A stretch of DNA of 64,000 bases from Methanosarcina sp. UBA5 (GCF_002505485.1 NZ_DAVG01000099.1:1-64000); one strand, 5' to 3'. Numbered from the stretch's first letter, positions 37,365 through 47,009 are shown. Notes: generated by a model not told the origin, from the sequence alone. Numbers and translations: made by a program.

Positions 37365-38114
37365 TTATGCATATTGTGCAGGTATGCTCAGACCGGTGCC
37401 AGAATTCCCTGGTCTGCTTACTAAATCCAGAAAGAAATCTTCAAAGTTTCTTCTCTGAAGGGTAGGATCGTCCAGGCGGCCTGTATAGACCAGTTTTCCT
37501 TTGTAAATGATCCCAATACTGGTACAGATCTGTTTTGCAATCTCGAGGATATGTGTCGAAATAAAAACTGTTCCTCCGTTTTTCACATAGCCTGCGAGAA
37601 AATCCTTTACTTTTCTCTGAATTACAGGATCCAGGTTGATTAGAGGCTCATCGATAATTGCGAGTTCCGGTTCATGCAGGAAAGCCTGGGCAAACATCAA
37701 TTTTTGTCTTGTACCTCTTGAGAGGTCTTTGCATAGTGAATTTTTCTGGTCTCCGAAATCCAGGAATTCGAACCATTTTTCACAGGTTTTCTCATAGCTT
37801 TCCATTTTCCGGATCTTTGCAACGAAGTAGAGGTATTCTTCTGCTGTCAAAAAACTTGGTGGGGTTTCCTGCTCAGGAACAATGCCTGCAAGTTCGCGTA
37901 CTCGAATCGGGTCTTCAAGTACATCCACGCCGTGTACCCTAACTGAGCCGGAGGTTGGTTTTATCTGGCCTGTAAGCATCCTGATCATAGTTGTTTTTCC
38001 TGACCCGTTAGGACCCAGAAGCCCAAAAAGCTCACCTTTTCCAATCGAAAAGGAAATGTCATTTACTGCCTTTGTACTTCCGTAGAATTTAAAAATATTT
38101 CTTACTTCAATCAT
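37365..38114 (-). CDS. ABC transporter ATP-binding protein
   Basis: 249 residues: Walker A GPNGSGKTT at about 38-46, signature LSRGTRQKL, Walker B LAIIDEPLINLD and the switch His in ISTHIL. The start is ATG 38114 (MIEVRNIFKFYG), with GGAGA six bases before; a longer ATG start at 38162 is unlikely. It powers the multi-span protein encoded downstream. In the signature motif, SRGT stands in place of SGGQ, as in many CcmA-type ATPases. The upstream region holds an array of TTAGNCTAA motifs. Confidence 0.92.
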   Translation of the reverse strand: MIEVRNIFKFYGSTKAVNDISFSIGKGELFGLLGPNGSGKTTMIRMLTGQIKPTSGSVRVHGVDVLEDPIRVRELAGIVPEQETPPSFLTAEEYLYFVAKIRKMESYEKTCEKWFEFLDFGDQKNSLCKDLSRGTRQKLMFAQAFLHEPELAIIDEPLINLDPVIQRKVKDFLAGYVKNGGTVFISTHILEIAKQICTSIGIIYKGKLVYTGRLDDPTLQRRNFEDFFLDLVSRPGNSGTGLSIPAQYA

Positions 38115-38779
38115 CTTTAAGTCTCCTGAAAGCCCGTTATTTACAGGCAAATGAAGGTACAATGCCAGTCATAGAGTAAATTAGGCTAAATTAAATAAAT
38201 TATATCAAATTAAACTAAACATGAACAAATTAGACTAATTTGGAATATTAATAGATATATTAGAGTAAATAAAAGTAAATTGGGCTAAATATATACATAT
38301 ATCGTTTAATTTATGTTTAGTCTAATTTGGACTAATCAGATTGATTAGACTAAATTGGACTAAATAATAAAGATAATTCTAAATTAAATTGCAGAGTAGG
38401 TCAAGAGTCAGTAATTTTTCCCAGAAAGCATCAGATTGAACAAGGATTAAGATTGAACCTTTAACATTCATTAGATAATTTTTTAGTTTTGCTCATTTAA
38501 TTAAAATTTTCAATGTTAAAGAGTATTCTGCAAAAATATATAAAAGAGTTTCGTACACTACTTTCTAATCAAAAATCCGGTTTAAAATTATTATTTGGAT
38601 TCTACCAAGATTTCGTTTTCAACCAGAACGCGAAAATGTTATGAAAGGGCTTGTTACAAGCCCGTGGATAAAGTAAAATTATAAGAATTTATCAGAGTCT
38701 TAATTAATAATATTTAAAATTATATAAGATGATTTCTGTTACATAAAAATGACTTTTTCCTTTTCCCGGCTTTTCTTTC
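38115..38779. other. Intergenic region with motif array, upstream of the ABC exporter
   Basis: Very AT-rich. It contains the TTAGNCTAA array (separate entry) and, further on, non-coding sequence up to the end of the TrmB-type gene. No supported gene. Confidence 0.5.
38181..38353. promoter_or_regulatory. Array of TTAGNCTAA motifs
   Basis: TTAGGCTAA at 38181, TTAGACTAA at 38230, TTAGTCTAA at 38317 and TTAGACTAA at 38345, with close variants (TTAAACTAA, TTGGGCTAA, TTGGACTAA) between and beside them. The motif is a 9-bp palindrome. The array lies 70-240 bp upstream of the ABC exporter gene, and its spacing suggests multiple binding of one regulator. Confidence 0.5.
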
Positions 38780-39139
38780 TCAGGCCCGCACTCTTAACTT
38801 AGAAGAACTTCCCGAAGAAAATCCCTCGCTTACCGGGCTCAAAGCATTAAGTTCACTTGCAGTCTCGTTTAGAGAAAGCATAAAGTCCGTTCTGATCCTG
38901 AAAATGAGCTCTTCAGGTTCTACGCAGCAAAATAGAGTAGGCTCACCCTCAATTATCCAGACATATCCTTTTTTCTCCATTCCCCTGAGAATTCTATAGA
39001 TTTTGGGCCTTGGGACTCCGGCATTTTCTGCAATTTCACTGGCTCGTGCCTGCTTAAGACGGACAAGTACTGCGTAGATTTTAGCTTCGTTTCCGGTAAA
39101 ACCCAGCTTTTGAAGATTTTCTACAATTTTAAGAGCCAC
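38780..39139 (-). CDS. TrmB-family transcriptional regulator (short)
   Basis: 119 residues. The winged helix-turn-helix of TrmB proteins is clear: LGFTGNEAKIYAVLVRL, then ASEIAENAGVPRPKIYRILRGMEKKGYV as the recognition region. The usual sugar-binding C-terminal domain is missing; after residue 75 there are only about 40 residues with a Ser-rich tail. It lies 37 bp behind the MarR-type gene and is probably co-transcribed with it. Targets may include the TTAGNCTAA array nearby (inference). Confidence 0.85.
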   Translation of the reverse strand: MALKIVENLQKLGFTGNEAKIYAVLVRLKQARASEIAENAGVPRPKIYRILRGMEKKGYVWIIEGEPTLFCCVEPEELIFRIRTDFMLSLNETASELNALSPVSEGFSSGSSSKLRVRA

Positions 39140-39176
39140 TTTATTTTCCTCCTTTTACCCAATTCTCTAGTTAAAT

Positions 39177-39641
39177 TCATCTAACTTGTTGGCTGGCAGC
39201 CTTTCTTAAGATCCTCACCATTGTCTCAAGACTCTTAACATAATCTTCTGTATCCTTTTCATCTACAAGCTTAAGCAGCTCATCGATAATCTGGTTAGAA
39301 TAGTTATAGCACTCCAATCCTTTTTCAGTCAGAGAAACGAGTACTTTCCTTCGATCTTCAGGGTCAGTTTTTCGAAAAACCATCCCTTTTTTCTCCAAAT
39401 CATCTACCATTCGGGTGAGGCTGCTTTTATCCATACCTGTGTACTTCCCTATGGTTGAGGGCATGATTTCACCTTCCATGCCTATGATCTTGATTACTAC
39501 AGGCTGATTCTTGCTTAGATTCTTAAATTTGCTACTGATTTTCTTCTGAAAAGTCTGTTCAAAAATCAAGTTATCAAGAGCATCTCTTTCCATCATCAGA
39601 AGAATTATTTTCTTCAGCGTTGCTTCGTCCATTTTTTCCAC
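39177..39641 (-). CDS. MarR-family transcriptional regulator
   Basis: 154 residues with the MarR winged helix: MPSTIGKYTGMDKSSLTRMVDDLEKKG as helix-turn-helix, followed by the wing DPEDRRKVLVSLTEKG with the DxRxxxxxLT signature. MarR proteins bind palindromes as dimers and often repress their own operon. Three TTGA-N4-TCAA sites lie 87-143 bp upstream. First gene of a MarR-TrmB pair. Confidence 0.9.
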   Translation of the reverse strand: MEKMDEATLKKIILLMMERDALDNLIFEQTFQKKISSKFKNLSKNQPVVIKIIGMEGEIMPSTIGKYTGMDKSSLTRMVDDLEKKGMVFRKTDPEDRRKVLVSLTEKGLECYNYSNQIIDELLKLVDEKDTEDYVKSLETMVRILRKAASQQVR

Positions 39642-39727
39642 TGTTCCTCTTCATATCTGATTATATAATCATAAACATATTTTTGAAGTAAATAATTTCC
39701 GAATGTATAATGAATCATAAAATAATA

Positions 39728-39784
39728 TTGATTTTTCAATTATATGAAATTAAATAATTGAAAAATCAATAGTTGATAAATCAA
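39728..39784. promoter_or_regulatory. Three TTGA-N4-TCAA palindromes upstream of the MarR gene
   Basis: TTGATTTTTCAA at 39728-39739, TTGAAAAATCAA at 39758-39769 and TTGATAAATCAA at 39773-39784. The first two are also parts of a perfect 17-bp inverted repeat (39728-39744 with 39754-39770). This is the size and form of MarR-family operators, so autoregulation is likely. Confidence 0.65.
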
Positions 39785-40169
39785 CAATGCTATAAACATA
39801 TTTAAGCTTCACGGTTTACCTGCACACAAAAATGATTAAGATGCAAAAACTGATTGCTTCAGTTCTATATATAAAAAATTAAATTGTATGTCATTTGAAC
39901 TCAAAAACTCGTTAACGAAAAGCTAATTAGAAGAAAAGGCTTCAGAAACCACTTAAAGCATAAAATAGGAAGCTAGATTTCCAGAAATTAATTTTTTGGA
40001 AAATGAGTTTTCACAAAATGAAATACGATTAAAAGGTTTAAAATAGAATCAGGCTAAAGACTTAAACTTGGCTGCAAAATTAATTTTACTCTGAACTTGT
40101 CCCACTATCACCCTCTGCCTTGGAGGCCTATCCCTGAAAGAAAAGCTTCTTGAGATCAAATCTGCATTT
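39785..40169. other. Intergenic region upstream of the RavA/MoxR-type gene
   Basis: AT-rich up to about 40080, then of coding composition: from about 40095 the frame of the downstream ATPase is open and shows family-like sequence before its first ATG. See the finding on a CTG start. Confidence 0.5.
40122..40126 (+). promoter_or_regulatory. Strong ribosome site pointing to a CTG start
   Basis: GGAGG lies seven bases before CTG 40134, in frame with the ATPase gene. No ATG, GTG or TTG occurs in frame between the upstream stop (TGA 40092-40094) and ATG 40170, and no ribosome site precedes that ATG. Confidence 0.5.
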
Positions 40170-41654
40170 ATGGCCTATTTTAAAGAGCGGGAAGCCGAGA
40201 TCAATGGTTCTCTCCTTGCCGTGTTGTCCGGGGAAAACCTCCTCTTCCTCGGTCCGCCTGGAACGGCAAAAACCCAGCTTGCGAAAAGTATCTGCCAGTT
40301 AATCGAAGGCGGAAATTTCTTCAATTATCTCCTGACAAGTTTTTCCACCCCTGAAGAGCTCTTTGGTCCGCTTTCCTTAAAAGCCCTGGAAGAAGATGAA
40401 TTCCGCCGGAAAATTAACGGCTGCCTCCCGACTGCTCATGTTGCTTTGTTGGACGAGATTTTTAAAGCAAGCAGTGCGATCCTTAACAGCCTCCTGACCA
40501 TTCTCAATGAGCACAAATACCATAACGGGAGAGAGCTTGTAGATGTACCACTGCTCTCGGTTTTCGGGGCATCTAATGAGTTTCCTGATGAAAACGAGAG
40601 TCTTGAAGCCCTTTATGACCGCTTTTTATTCAGGTACAGTCTCGCATATATTCAGGACGAAGGGAATTTCCGGGACCTCCTTTTCAGGAGCCATGACGAG
40701 TTCGAACCTGCTGCAAGTCTCATTATTTCTGCAATATACGAACTTCGGGCACGTGCAAAAGATCTGCCTGTTGACCCTGACGTTGAGGTCATTATAACTG
40801 AGCTTCGAAAAAACCTCCAGCTTCAGGAGATTGAAATCTCGGACCGGCGCTGGAAGAAAATTATTGAGGTGCTTAGGGTTGCGGCTTGCAGTAGCGAGTG
40901 CCCGACTGTGGACAGGACAATGGTGCTCCTGCTTCAGCACATGCTCTGGAACCTTCCCGAAGAGCGGGAAACCATAAGGAAAACCGTCTTTGAGTTCGCA
41001 ATCTCAGGTGGTATTAATACGGAAAAACTGCGTCAGGAAGCCGAAGACCTTCAGACTGTAGTAAGCATTGCCCTGAAAAACGAACTTCCTGTAAAGATTG
41101 TCTGCGACAGCTGCGGAGAAGAATTCCGGCTGAGGCAGGAAATTGAAACTCACCATATTTCCCACCCGAATCACAGCTATACGCTTAAAATGGAAGGATC
41201 TTCAAGGATCTATCCTTATGACAACCTTGTGAGAGAAATTGATTCGCTCCAGGAATCGGCTGGAGAAGCGAGCACACTGCCCCAGGTCCAGAAAGAAATT
41301 TTTGAAAAAGAATTGGAAGCCCTGGCCGATCGTCTGGAACGCGTAAAATACAGGCTTGAAGCCGAAAGGGAACTTCTCAAAAACCTGATGGATACGAATA
41401 TCTGGCTCTCGACGCTTGACAGAAACGAAGCTCTCCTCCTGCACGATACCCGAAGTATCGAATTATCCGAGCTCAATGACCTTATCTCAAAAAGCCGGTC
41501 AATGCTCGGACTGCAGAACAGACAGAGGCAACCTGAACCGCAGCCTGCAAAAGGAGCAGGAAAAAGAGAAATGGAAAAAATTTCCATATCCGATTCGGGC
41601 AGCAATGTTAATAGTTTTATGAAAGGTCTTAGCTCCCGATTTAAGCTCAGATAA
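40170..41654 (+). CDS. RavA/MoxR-type AAA+ ATPase
   Basis: About 494 residues. AAA+ core: Walker A GPPGTAKTQ (about 28-36), Walker B HVALLDEIFKA (about 90-100), sensor 1 ASNEFPD, arginine-finger region LYDRFLFRY. This family remodels protein complexes, usually with a vWA partner gene; none is next to it. Inserted near 310-335 is a CxxC/HxxxH cluster (CDSC, HHISHPNH) that looks like a zinc finger. A helical coiled-coil-like C-terminus follows. ATG 40170 is the only canonical start, but the open frame upstream (SLKEKLLEIKSAF) matches the usual family N-terminus, so translation probably begins at CTG 40134. Confidence 0.88.
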   Translation: MAYFKEREAEINGSLLAVLSGENLLFLGPPGTAKTQLAKSICQLIEGGNFFNYLLTSFSTPEELFGPLSLKALEEDEFRRKINGCLPTAHVALLDEIFKASSAILNSLLTILNEHKYHNGRELVDVPLLSVFGASNEFPDENESLEALYDRFLFRYSLAYIQDEGNFRDLLFRSHDEFEPAASLIISAIYELRARAKDLPVDPDVEVIITELRKNLQLQEIEISDRRWKKIIEVLRVAACSSECPTVDRTMVLLLQHMLWNLPEERETIRKTVFEFAISGGINTEKLRQEAEDLQTVVSIALKNELPVKIVCDSCGEEFRLRQEIETHHISHPNHSYTLKMEGSSRIYPYDNLVREIDSLQESAGEASTLPQVQKEIFEKELEALADRLERVKYRLEAERELLKNLMDTNIWLSTLDRNEALLLHDTRSIELSELNDLISKSRSMLGLQNRQRQPEPQPAKGAGKREMEKISISDSGSNVNSFMKGLSSRFKLR

Positions 41655-41914
41655 TGAGTCCATACCAAAATCAATTCTATTCCCAAATCGTTAAATTTTG
41701 AGGACTATTTTTAATGGCCAGAAACTCGACTGGTTATTCAGAATGCAAAATTCAGAAGACTATTTTAGAGTTTTGGAAACAATTCAATGAGGCTAATTAG
41801 GGCTCTTTGCTTATGGGTTGAAGCATTTTTCTGTAAGTTGCATTAAAATACTTTCTTTAATATTATAATATAGTAGTCAAAAAAAATCTCTGAATTGAAT
41901 AAATATATCCTCAA
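41655..41914. other. Intergenic region, nothing recognised
   Basis: AT-rich sequence between the ATPase gene and the dispersed repeat. Confidence 0.4.
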
Positions 41915-42495
41915 AAAATGATTAATTTTTTAAAGTCTATTAAGCTTTATTTGCCCAATTAAATATAGTATCAGTCCTTTCTCAACTAAGGTATATTCAT
42001 TAAACAATTTATTTGCTATTTAGATAGATCCTTCAAAAGATGATTAGTTTTTTAAGGACCATTAAAGCTTATTTACCCAATTAAACGTAGTGCCAGTCTC
42101 TCCCCAATTAATGTACATTTATTAAACAATTTATTTATTATTTAGAGGGCTTAAGCGCTCCAATTAATTGATTAAACATCGTTTTTTCCTCACTTTTATC
42201 ATTTAACTTCTTCTGGATGAAAATGGCATCATACGCCTTAACTATAAATAATCATAAATTGTGAGCAAATAAAGGTTACATCTTGGCAATTTATCAATTT
42301 TAAAGATTATTATAAATTATTTCTCTAAAAAATGATATTTAGAGTGCACATTTTTAAAGATTATTATAAATTATTTCTCTAAAAAATGATATTTAGAGTG
42401 CACATTTTTTGGGGAAATCCTATATGCATATCTATTGCCCAAAATAAGCACTCTATGTCCTTAGTTTTAACGCTTATTTGGGAGGATCCTACATT
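41915..42495 (+). repeat. Dispersed non-coding repeat, copy 2, with internal duplications
   Basis: Aligns with 833-1252 in the same orientation. It also carries two internal tandem duplications: an imperfect one of about 120 bp (41915-42035 against 42036-42156), and a near-perfect 54-bp one (42297-42350 against 42351-42404). No coding potential. The first copy lies before the phosphatase/kinase cassette. Confidence 0.7.
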
Positions 42496-42516
42496 TTACA
42501 GTACTGTTATTTCCTT

Positions 42517-42580
42517 CTCCCTCTCTTCCTTTATCCCTCTCTTCCTTTATCCCTCTCTTCCTATATCCCCCTCTTCCTTT
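42517..42580. repeat. 16-bp polypyrimidine repeat
   Basis: Three to four units of CTCTTCCTTTATCCCT lie just past the stop of the hydrolase gene (which reads leftward). All-pyrimidine on the plus strand apart from one A per unit. Confidence 0.85.
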
Positions 42581-42585
42581 TATTT

Positions 42586-44085
42586 TTACTGCGTATGTTC
42601 CGAGATCCAATTTCCTATAATTTCCAGAGCAGCCGGAGAAATTGTTTCTTCGATTTTTGCGTATTCTGAGGGAGACCCTGTTTTAGCGGTCTGGAATAAA
42701 TGGTTAAGGCCTGGTAGCTCTTTAACTGTATAGTCTTTATTGCCACCTGCTTTGAGAGCTTCATCTATGGCTCTGAGGTTTTCTTCAGGTGGAACCTGAA
42801 GGTCTTTTTCGCCGGTTATTGCAAGGACCGGGCACTTTACCTTCATCAAGGTAGGGGCGGGGTCGTATGTCAGGAAAAAGCGCAGCCAGGGCGAGATCAG
42901 ATTCTGGACCTGAGCATTAACCCGAGCGTCAAGGTCATCTTCAGAGTAACCTGAATTCTTTTTCTCCTCTTCGCTCATGTTTTCCACCTCATTAATTATA
43001 AGTTTGCGAAGTTTTTCTGCGGCTATAGTTTCATTTTGTTCTTCTTTTATCACAGAGTACATGCTTTTCATAAGCGCATCATTCCGGGCTATAGTTTCAT
43101 TGTCTACCCCTTCTGCCCTGTAAATCAGGTCATTCTGGAGGTACGAAATCTCTTCCCCGGTAATTCCCTGACCAGCCATGAGTACAATGAATGCGATATC
43201 TGGAGACTTTACTGCTACCATAGGTGCAATTAGCCCTCCTTCACTGTGTCCAATAAGTCCTATTCGGCTTGGATCTATCTCTTTGCGATTTTTGAGGTAT
43301 TCAACTCCTGTGAGTACATCCTCAGCAAAGTCCTCAGTTGTAGCCTGTGAAACGTTTCCAGTCGAACCTCCAATACCTCGATCATCGACCCGAAGCACCG
43401 CAATTCCCTGGCGTGTCAGATAGTCCGAAAGTACAAGGAACGGGCGATGCCCCGCAATTTCCTCATTACGATTTTGCTGGCCTGAGCCTGTTATGAGTAT
43501 GACTGCCGGGAAAGGCCCCTCTGACCGGGGAAGAGTTAACGTTCCTGCCAGTTTCACTCCTGCTTCTTTGTTTTCATAAACAACTTCCTCTTCAGTATAT
43601 GGATAAGGCTTTACAGGGTCTTGCTCTCGGTGTGTATCAGGAGTCTTCTCAATTCTGTTAAGCACAAGCGGAAAAGCTGATCCTGCCTGTTTCCATTCTC
43701 CTTCTATTGTTTTGTTATTCTCCTGATATATCCCTTCAAAACTTCCACCTATGGATTTTACTCCAAGGTTCAAGTTACCGTCTTTATAACTAGCGCTTTC
43801 AACAGGTATGCTGCTTATTCCCTGATCAGGGCTGTCCATGCTGGCGTTGATAGATCCATCAGGATTAGTAGAAATATTGAACACAATTCTTAACTCCAAC
43901 CCACCTGGGACTGTTAAATTTCCCATCCAGATGCCTTCTATATCCTTGAGATCTCCAGCACTCTCATTTTTTGTGTCATTTAGTTGTGAACTCTCTTGGT
44001 GTGACCCATCTGACTGCGAACTGCATCCAAGGCCCGCTATAGTAATGCTTAATAAGAATACGCAAATTACGATTTTACTTTTCAT
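42586..44085 (-). CDS. Alpha/beta-hydrolase lipoprotein (dienelactone/acylpeptide hydrolase-like)
   Basis: 499 residues from ATG 44085 (AAAGGT site upstream); nine more residues from ATG 44112 are unlikely. The N-terminus MKSKIVICVFLLS...AGLGCSS is a lipoprotein signal with lipobox Cys, so the enzyme sits on the outer face of the membrane. A beta-rich lead domain (about 40-145) is followed by an alpha/beta hydrolase fold with the nucleophile in GHSEGG, acid in ITGEKDLQVP and His in PGLNHLF. DDRGIGGS is the usual oxyanion-side motif. Likely an esterase or peptidase; substrate unknown. Monocistronic. Confidence 0.88.
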   Translation of the reverse strand: MKSKIVICVFLLSITIAGLGCSSQSDGSHQESSQLNDTKNESAGDLKDIEGIWMGNLTVPGGLELRIVFNISTNPDGSINASMDSPDQGISSIPVESASYKDGNLNLGVKSIGGSFEGIYQENNKTIEGEWKQAGSAFPLVLNRIEKTPDTHREQDPVKPYPYTEEEVVYENKEAGVKLAGTLTLPRSEGPFPAVILITGSGQQNRNEEIAGHRPFLVLSDYLTRQGIAVLRVDDRGIGGSTGNVSQATTEDFAEDVLTGVEYLKNRKEIDPSRIGLIGHSEGGLIAPMVAVKSPDIAFIVLMAGQGITGEEISYLQNDLIYRAEGVDNETIARNDALMKSMYSVIKEEQNETIAAEKLRKLIINEVENMSEEEKKNSGYSEDDLDARVNAQVQNLISPWLRFFLTYDPAPTLMKVKCPVLAITGEKDLQVPPEENLRAIDEALKAGGNKDYTVKELPGLNHLFQTAKTGSPSEYAKIEETISPAALEIIGNWISEHTQ

Positions 44086-44599
44086 GATACCTTTTCTCTC
44101 ACATTTTTTCATTTGTCTTTTTATCTTTTGAATTTATTTTTAAACTTTTTGGTTTGTACTTTAATAATTATTAACTAGTGATTAAAATCCTAGTTGTTAC
44201 AGCTTCAACTAACTTAATATGTTTATAATCGAAGCAGCTCAGTAAATTGAAGTAATCATAAATGAAATAATGTTTTTTAATAAAATATAAAAAGAATATA
44301 AAATAAAAAGAATAAATTAAACGAACATAAAATAAATTAAAAATTTTGAAAAAATAATTTTTAGAAAAAGGAATTTTTGGAAAAACTTTGTGGAAAGGTT
44401 TAAAATATGCTGCAAAACTTTCTCTGGGAAAACAGAAAGATTATTCTAAGAAATACTAACTGCAGCAAGGTCCGGTTTTAGGGTTACTAATTGTATACAG
44501 TTTCCGGATTCATTTGAAAGGATTATTTAAGAAAGATTACCTAACAGAGGTCATTTAACAGCATAGATTATTTCACAGGAATAACAAAGGAAAAGTTTT
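44086..44599. other. AT-rich intergenic region, nothing recognised
   Basis: Contains purely A/T-rich runs with repeated AAAATAAAAAGAATA-like strings at 44278-44340. No supported gene. Confidence 0.4.
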
Positions 44600-45268
44600 T
44601 CAGGCTTCAAGCTCATGAAATTCCTGATCTTTCAGTTCTTTTTTCCTTATACTTTCTCTAAGCAGGTCGAGCACTTCTTCATCCGAAACATCGTACCATC
44701 TCTCGTAAGCCTGGGCAACAGCCTTGAAATAGGCAGGAGTCTCAAGCACCACAAGCTCATCTACCTTTTCTTTAAGCTCTTCTGCAACCTCTCTACCTGC
44801 TACAGGCACTGCAACCACGATTTTTCCGGCTTTCCTGTTTTTACAAAGCTCAATGGCTGCTCGCATTGTAGAGCCCATTGCAATGCCGTCATCAATAAGA
44901 ATTACGTTTCTTCCCGCAAGCTCGAGCAGGGGATTTCCTCCTCTGAGAGCTTTTATCCGCCTTTCAATCTCAGCGATTTGCTCCTTTTTTATCCGTTCAA
45001 TGGTTTCTCCTGAAAGCCAGTAATGTGCATTTTCTAAAATAAATGTGCTCCCGTTCTCTGCTATTGCCCCGAATCCTGCTTCAGGATTGTCCGGAAAAGG
45101 CAGTTTTCTTGCAATAATGAGAGAAAAATCGGCATTCAGCTTCGCTGCAACCTGCAGTCCAACTTCTACCCCTCCGCGTGGAATAGCAAGAATAATCGGA
45201 TTTTTTGTCCTGTACTTTTCAAGAGCTTTTGCAAGCTTTTCCCCTGCATCTTTACGGTTTTTGAACAT
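44600..45268 (-). CDS. Phosphoribosyltransferase-domain protein
   Basis: 222 residues with the type I PRTase fold: IILAIPRGGVEVG for the first loop, and the PRPP-binding motif VILIDDGIAMGST (about 122-134). The N-terminal FKNRKDAGEKLAKAL and the C-terminal YERWYDVSDEEV are typical of the PRTase family found in archaea and cyanobacteria alone or fused to hydrolases. The base acceptor is unknown; it may be regulatory. Monocistronic, ahead of an AT-rich gap. Confidence 0.87.
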   Translation of the reverse strand: MFKNRKDAGEKLAKALEKYRTKNPIILAIPRGGVEVGLQVAAKLNADFSLIIARKLPFPDNPEAGFGAIAENGSTFILENAHYWLSGETIERIKKEQIAEIERRIKALRGGNPLLELAGRNVILIDDGIAMGSTMRAAIELCKNRKAGKIVVAVPVAGREVAEELKEKVDELVVLETPAYFKAVAQAYERWYDVSDEEVLDLLRESIRKKELKDQEFHELEA

Positions 45269-45365
45269 AACTCCACCTCCTATTCAAAAATTACCCCTAT
45301 TTTCGTATAAACGTCAAAGCAAATTATTCTTAAAAAATTATTTTTATAATGTACAAATATCAAAA

Positions 45366-46076
45366 TCAAACTATCCTCATAGGCCGCCTGTAAACTTCGA
45401 CTGAAGAGCCTGAAGGAAGGGTCGTTTCTGGTAAACAAAGTTCCAGCACCTTTTTTGCAACATCTTCAGGTTTGAGAACAGGCTCATCGGTATGCAGTGA
45501 ACGGTACATGCTGGTATCCACGCTTGCAGGGCAAACCGCATATATCTGAACCCCGCCTCCTACTTCGTAAGCAAGAGACTCTGTAAAACCAATTACTGCA
45601 AATTTTGAAGCGCAGTATATCGAAAGCTTCGGTATGCCATGCTTTCCTGCTCCTGAAGATATATTTACGATTCTGCCTTCACCCCTTTTAAGCAGATGGG
45701 GAAGAGCATACTTTGCGCAGAAAAACATACCTTTCACATTTGTATCCATAATCTCATTGTATTCTTCGGTTGAAGTCTCCACAAGATATTTCCTATATGC
45801 AATTCCTGCATTGTTTACGAGGATATCAATTCTTCCAAAAGCATTCACTGCCTTTGAAACCATACCAATGACCTCCTCTTCTTTTCGAATGTCAGTCTTT
45901 ATCGCAAGAGCCTTTCTACCTTCCCTTTCCACCAACCTGGCAGTTTCTCGAATTTCTCTTTCGGTTCTTGCGACAATTACAATATTGGCTCCTTCTCCTG
46001 CCAGTGACAGGCAGATGGCCCTGCCAATTCCTCTTCCCCCACCGGTTACAATGGCTGTCTGGCCTCTCAATCTCAT
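45366..46076 (-). CDS. SDR-family oxidoreductase, copy 1
   Basis: 236 residues of the classical short-chain dehydrogenase fold: nucleotide motif GGGRGIGRA at about 12-20, NNAG at about 85-88, catalytic Ser in NISSGAG, and YCASK (Tyr, Lys). It uses NAD(P)H; the substrate is unknown. I chose ATG 46076 (MRLRGQTAIVTGG), which aligns with the start of the neighbour; ATG 46097 adds seven residues without a ribosome site. About 45 percent identical by eye to the next gene, so the two arose by tandem duplication. Confidence 0.88.
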   Translation of the reverse strand: MRLRGQTAIVTGGGRGIGRAICLSLAGEGANIVIVARTEREIRETARLVEREGRKALAIKTDIRKEEEVIGMVSKAVNAFGRIDILVNNAGIAYRKYLVETSTEEYNEIMDTNVKGMFFCAKYALPHLLKRGEGRIVNISSGAGKHGIPKLSIYCASKFAVIGFTESLAYEVGGGVQIYAVCPASVDTSMYRSLHTDEPVLKPEDVAKKVLELCLPETTLPSGSSVEVYRRPMRIV

Positions 46077-46298
46077 AGCAGTCACTTTAACAGTCATTTA
46101 ATTAATTATCAAGCAGGATAACGATATAATTTTGGAAGCAATATTTCTGAACTGCATCAAGAGCTATCTATCTCTTAAAAGGAAAAGGGAATACTGGCAA
46201 AAGGTGCTAAGAAGACCTGGCAAAAAGATAATGTAGATATTATAAGTCTGCCAGAACTGCTCTCTAATTGCCAGAGATTACCCTTCGGGTTTCAATCA

Positions 46299-47009
46299 TT
46301 AAAGCTGAGGGATTGGAGGAACCTGTATCTCAATTATCTTACCCGATGTAACTTTTGAATCAGGCGAGGCAAGTTCCAGCACCTTTTCCGCAATATGCTC
46401 GGGTTTGAGTGGGGGCCTGTCTGAATAGATCGACCTGTACATATCCGTATCTACAGCGCCCGGGCAGACCGAATAGACTTTTATTTCTCCTTCAAGCTCG
46501 GCTGCAACGGACTCCGTCATGCCATTTACCCCAAACTTTGAGGCACAGTATACGGAAAAATCCGGAAGCCCATGCAATCCTCCTACTGAGGATATATTGA
46601 TGATTTTTCCATTTTTGCTCTCTCTGAGATATGGAATCGCATACTTTGTGCAGAGAAAGACTCCTTTTAAGTTGGTATCCATGATTTTTTCATACTCTTG
46701 AAGGGTGGTCTCTTCCAACCTCTTCTTGTAGGCCACTCCCGCATTGTTGATAAGAATATCAAGCCTGCCGCATTTGTCAATTGTCATTGAAACCAGGCGT
46801 CTTACATCCTCTTCACTCCGCACGTCAGCCCGGATAGCGAGGGCTTTACTGCCCATTGCTTTTAATTTATCCATTGTATCTTTTATTTCATTCTCGTTTC
46901 TTGCTGTAATGATAACATTTGCTCCCTCTTTTGCCAGAGCAAGGCAGATAGCTCTTCCTATCCCCCTGCTCCCCCCGGTTACAAGAGCTGTTTGGCCTGC
47001 TAAACTCAT
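46299..47009 (-). CDS. SDR-family oxidoreductase, copy 2
   Basis: 236 residues with GGSRGIGRA, NNAG, NISSVGG and YCASK in the classical SDR positions. Similar along its whole length to the gene at 45366-46076 (shared ends such as MYRSIYSD/MYRSLHTD and VAEKVLEL/VAKKVLEL), in the same direction 220 bp away. A common pathway with copy 1 is plausible; the reaction is unknown. Confidence 0.9.
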   Translation of the reverse strand: MSLAGQTALVTGGSRGIGRAICLALAKEGANVIITARNENEIKDTMDKLKAMGSKALAIRADVRSEEDVRRLVSMTIDKCGRLDILINNAGVAYKKRLEETTLQEYEKIMDTNLKGVFLCTKYAIPYLRESKNGKIINISSVGGLHGLPDFSVYCASKFGVNGMTESVAAELEGEIKVYSVCPGAVDTDMYRSIYSDRPPLKPEHIAEKVLELASPDSKVTSGKIIEIQVPPIPQL

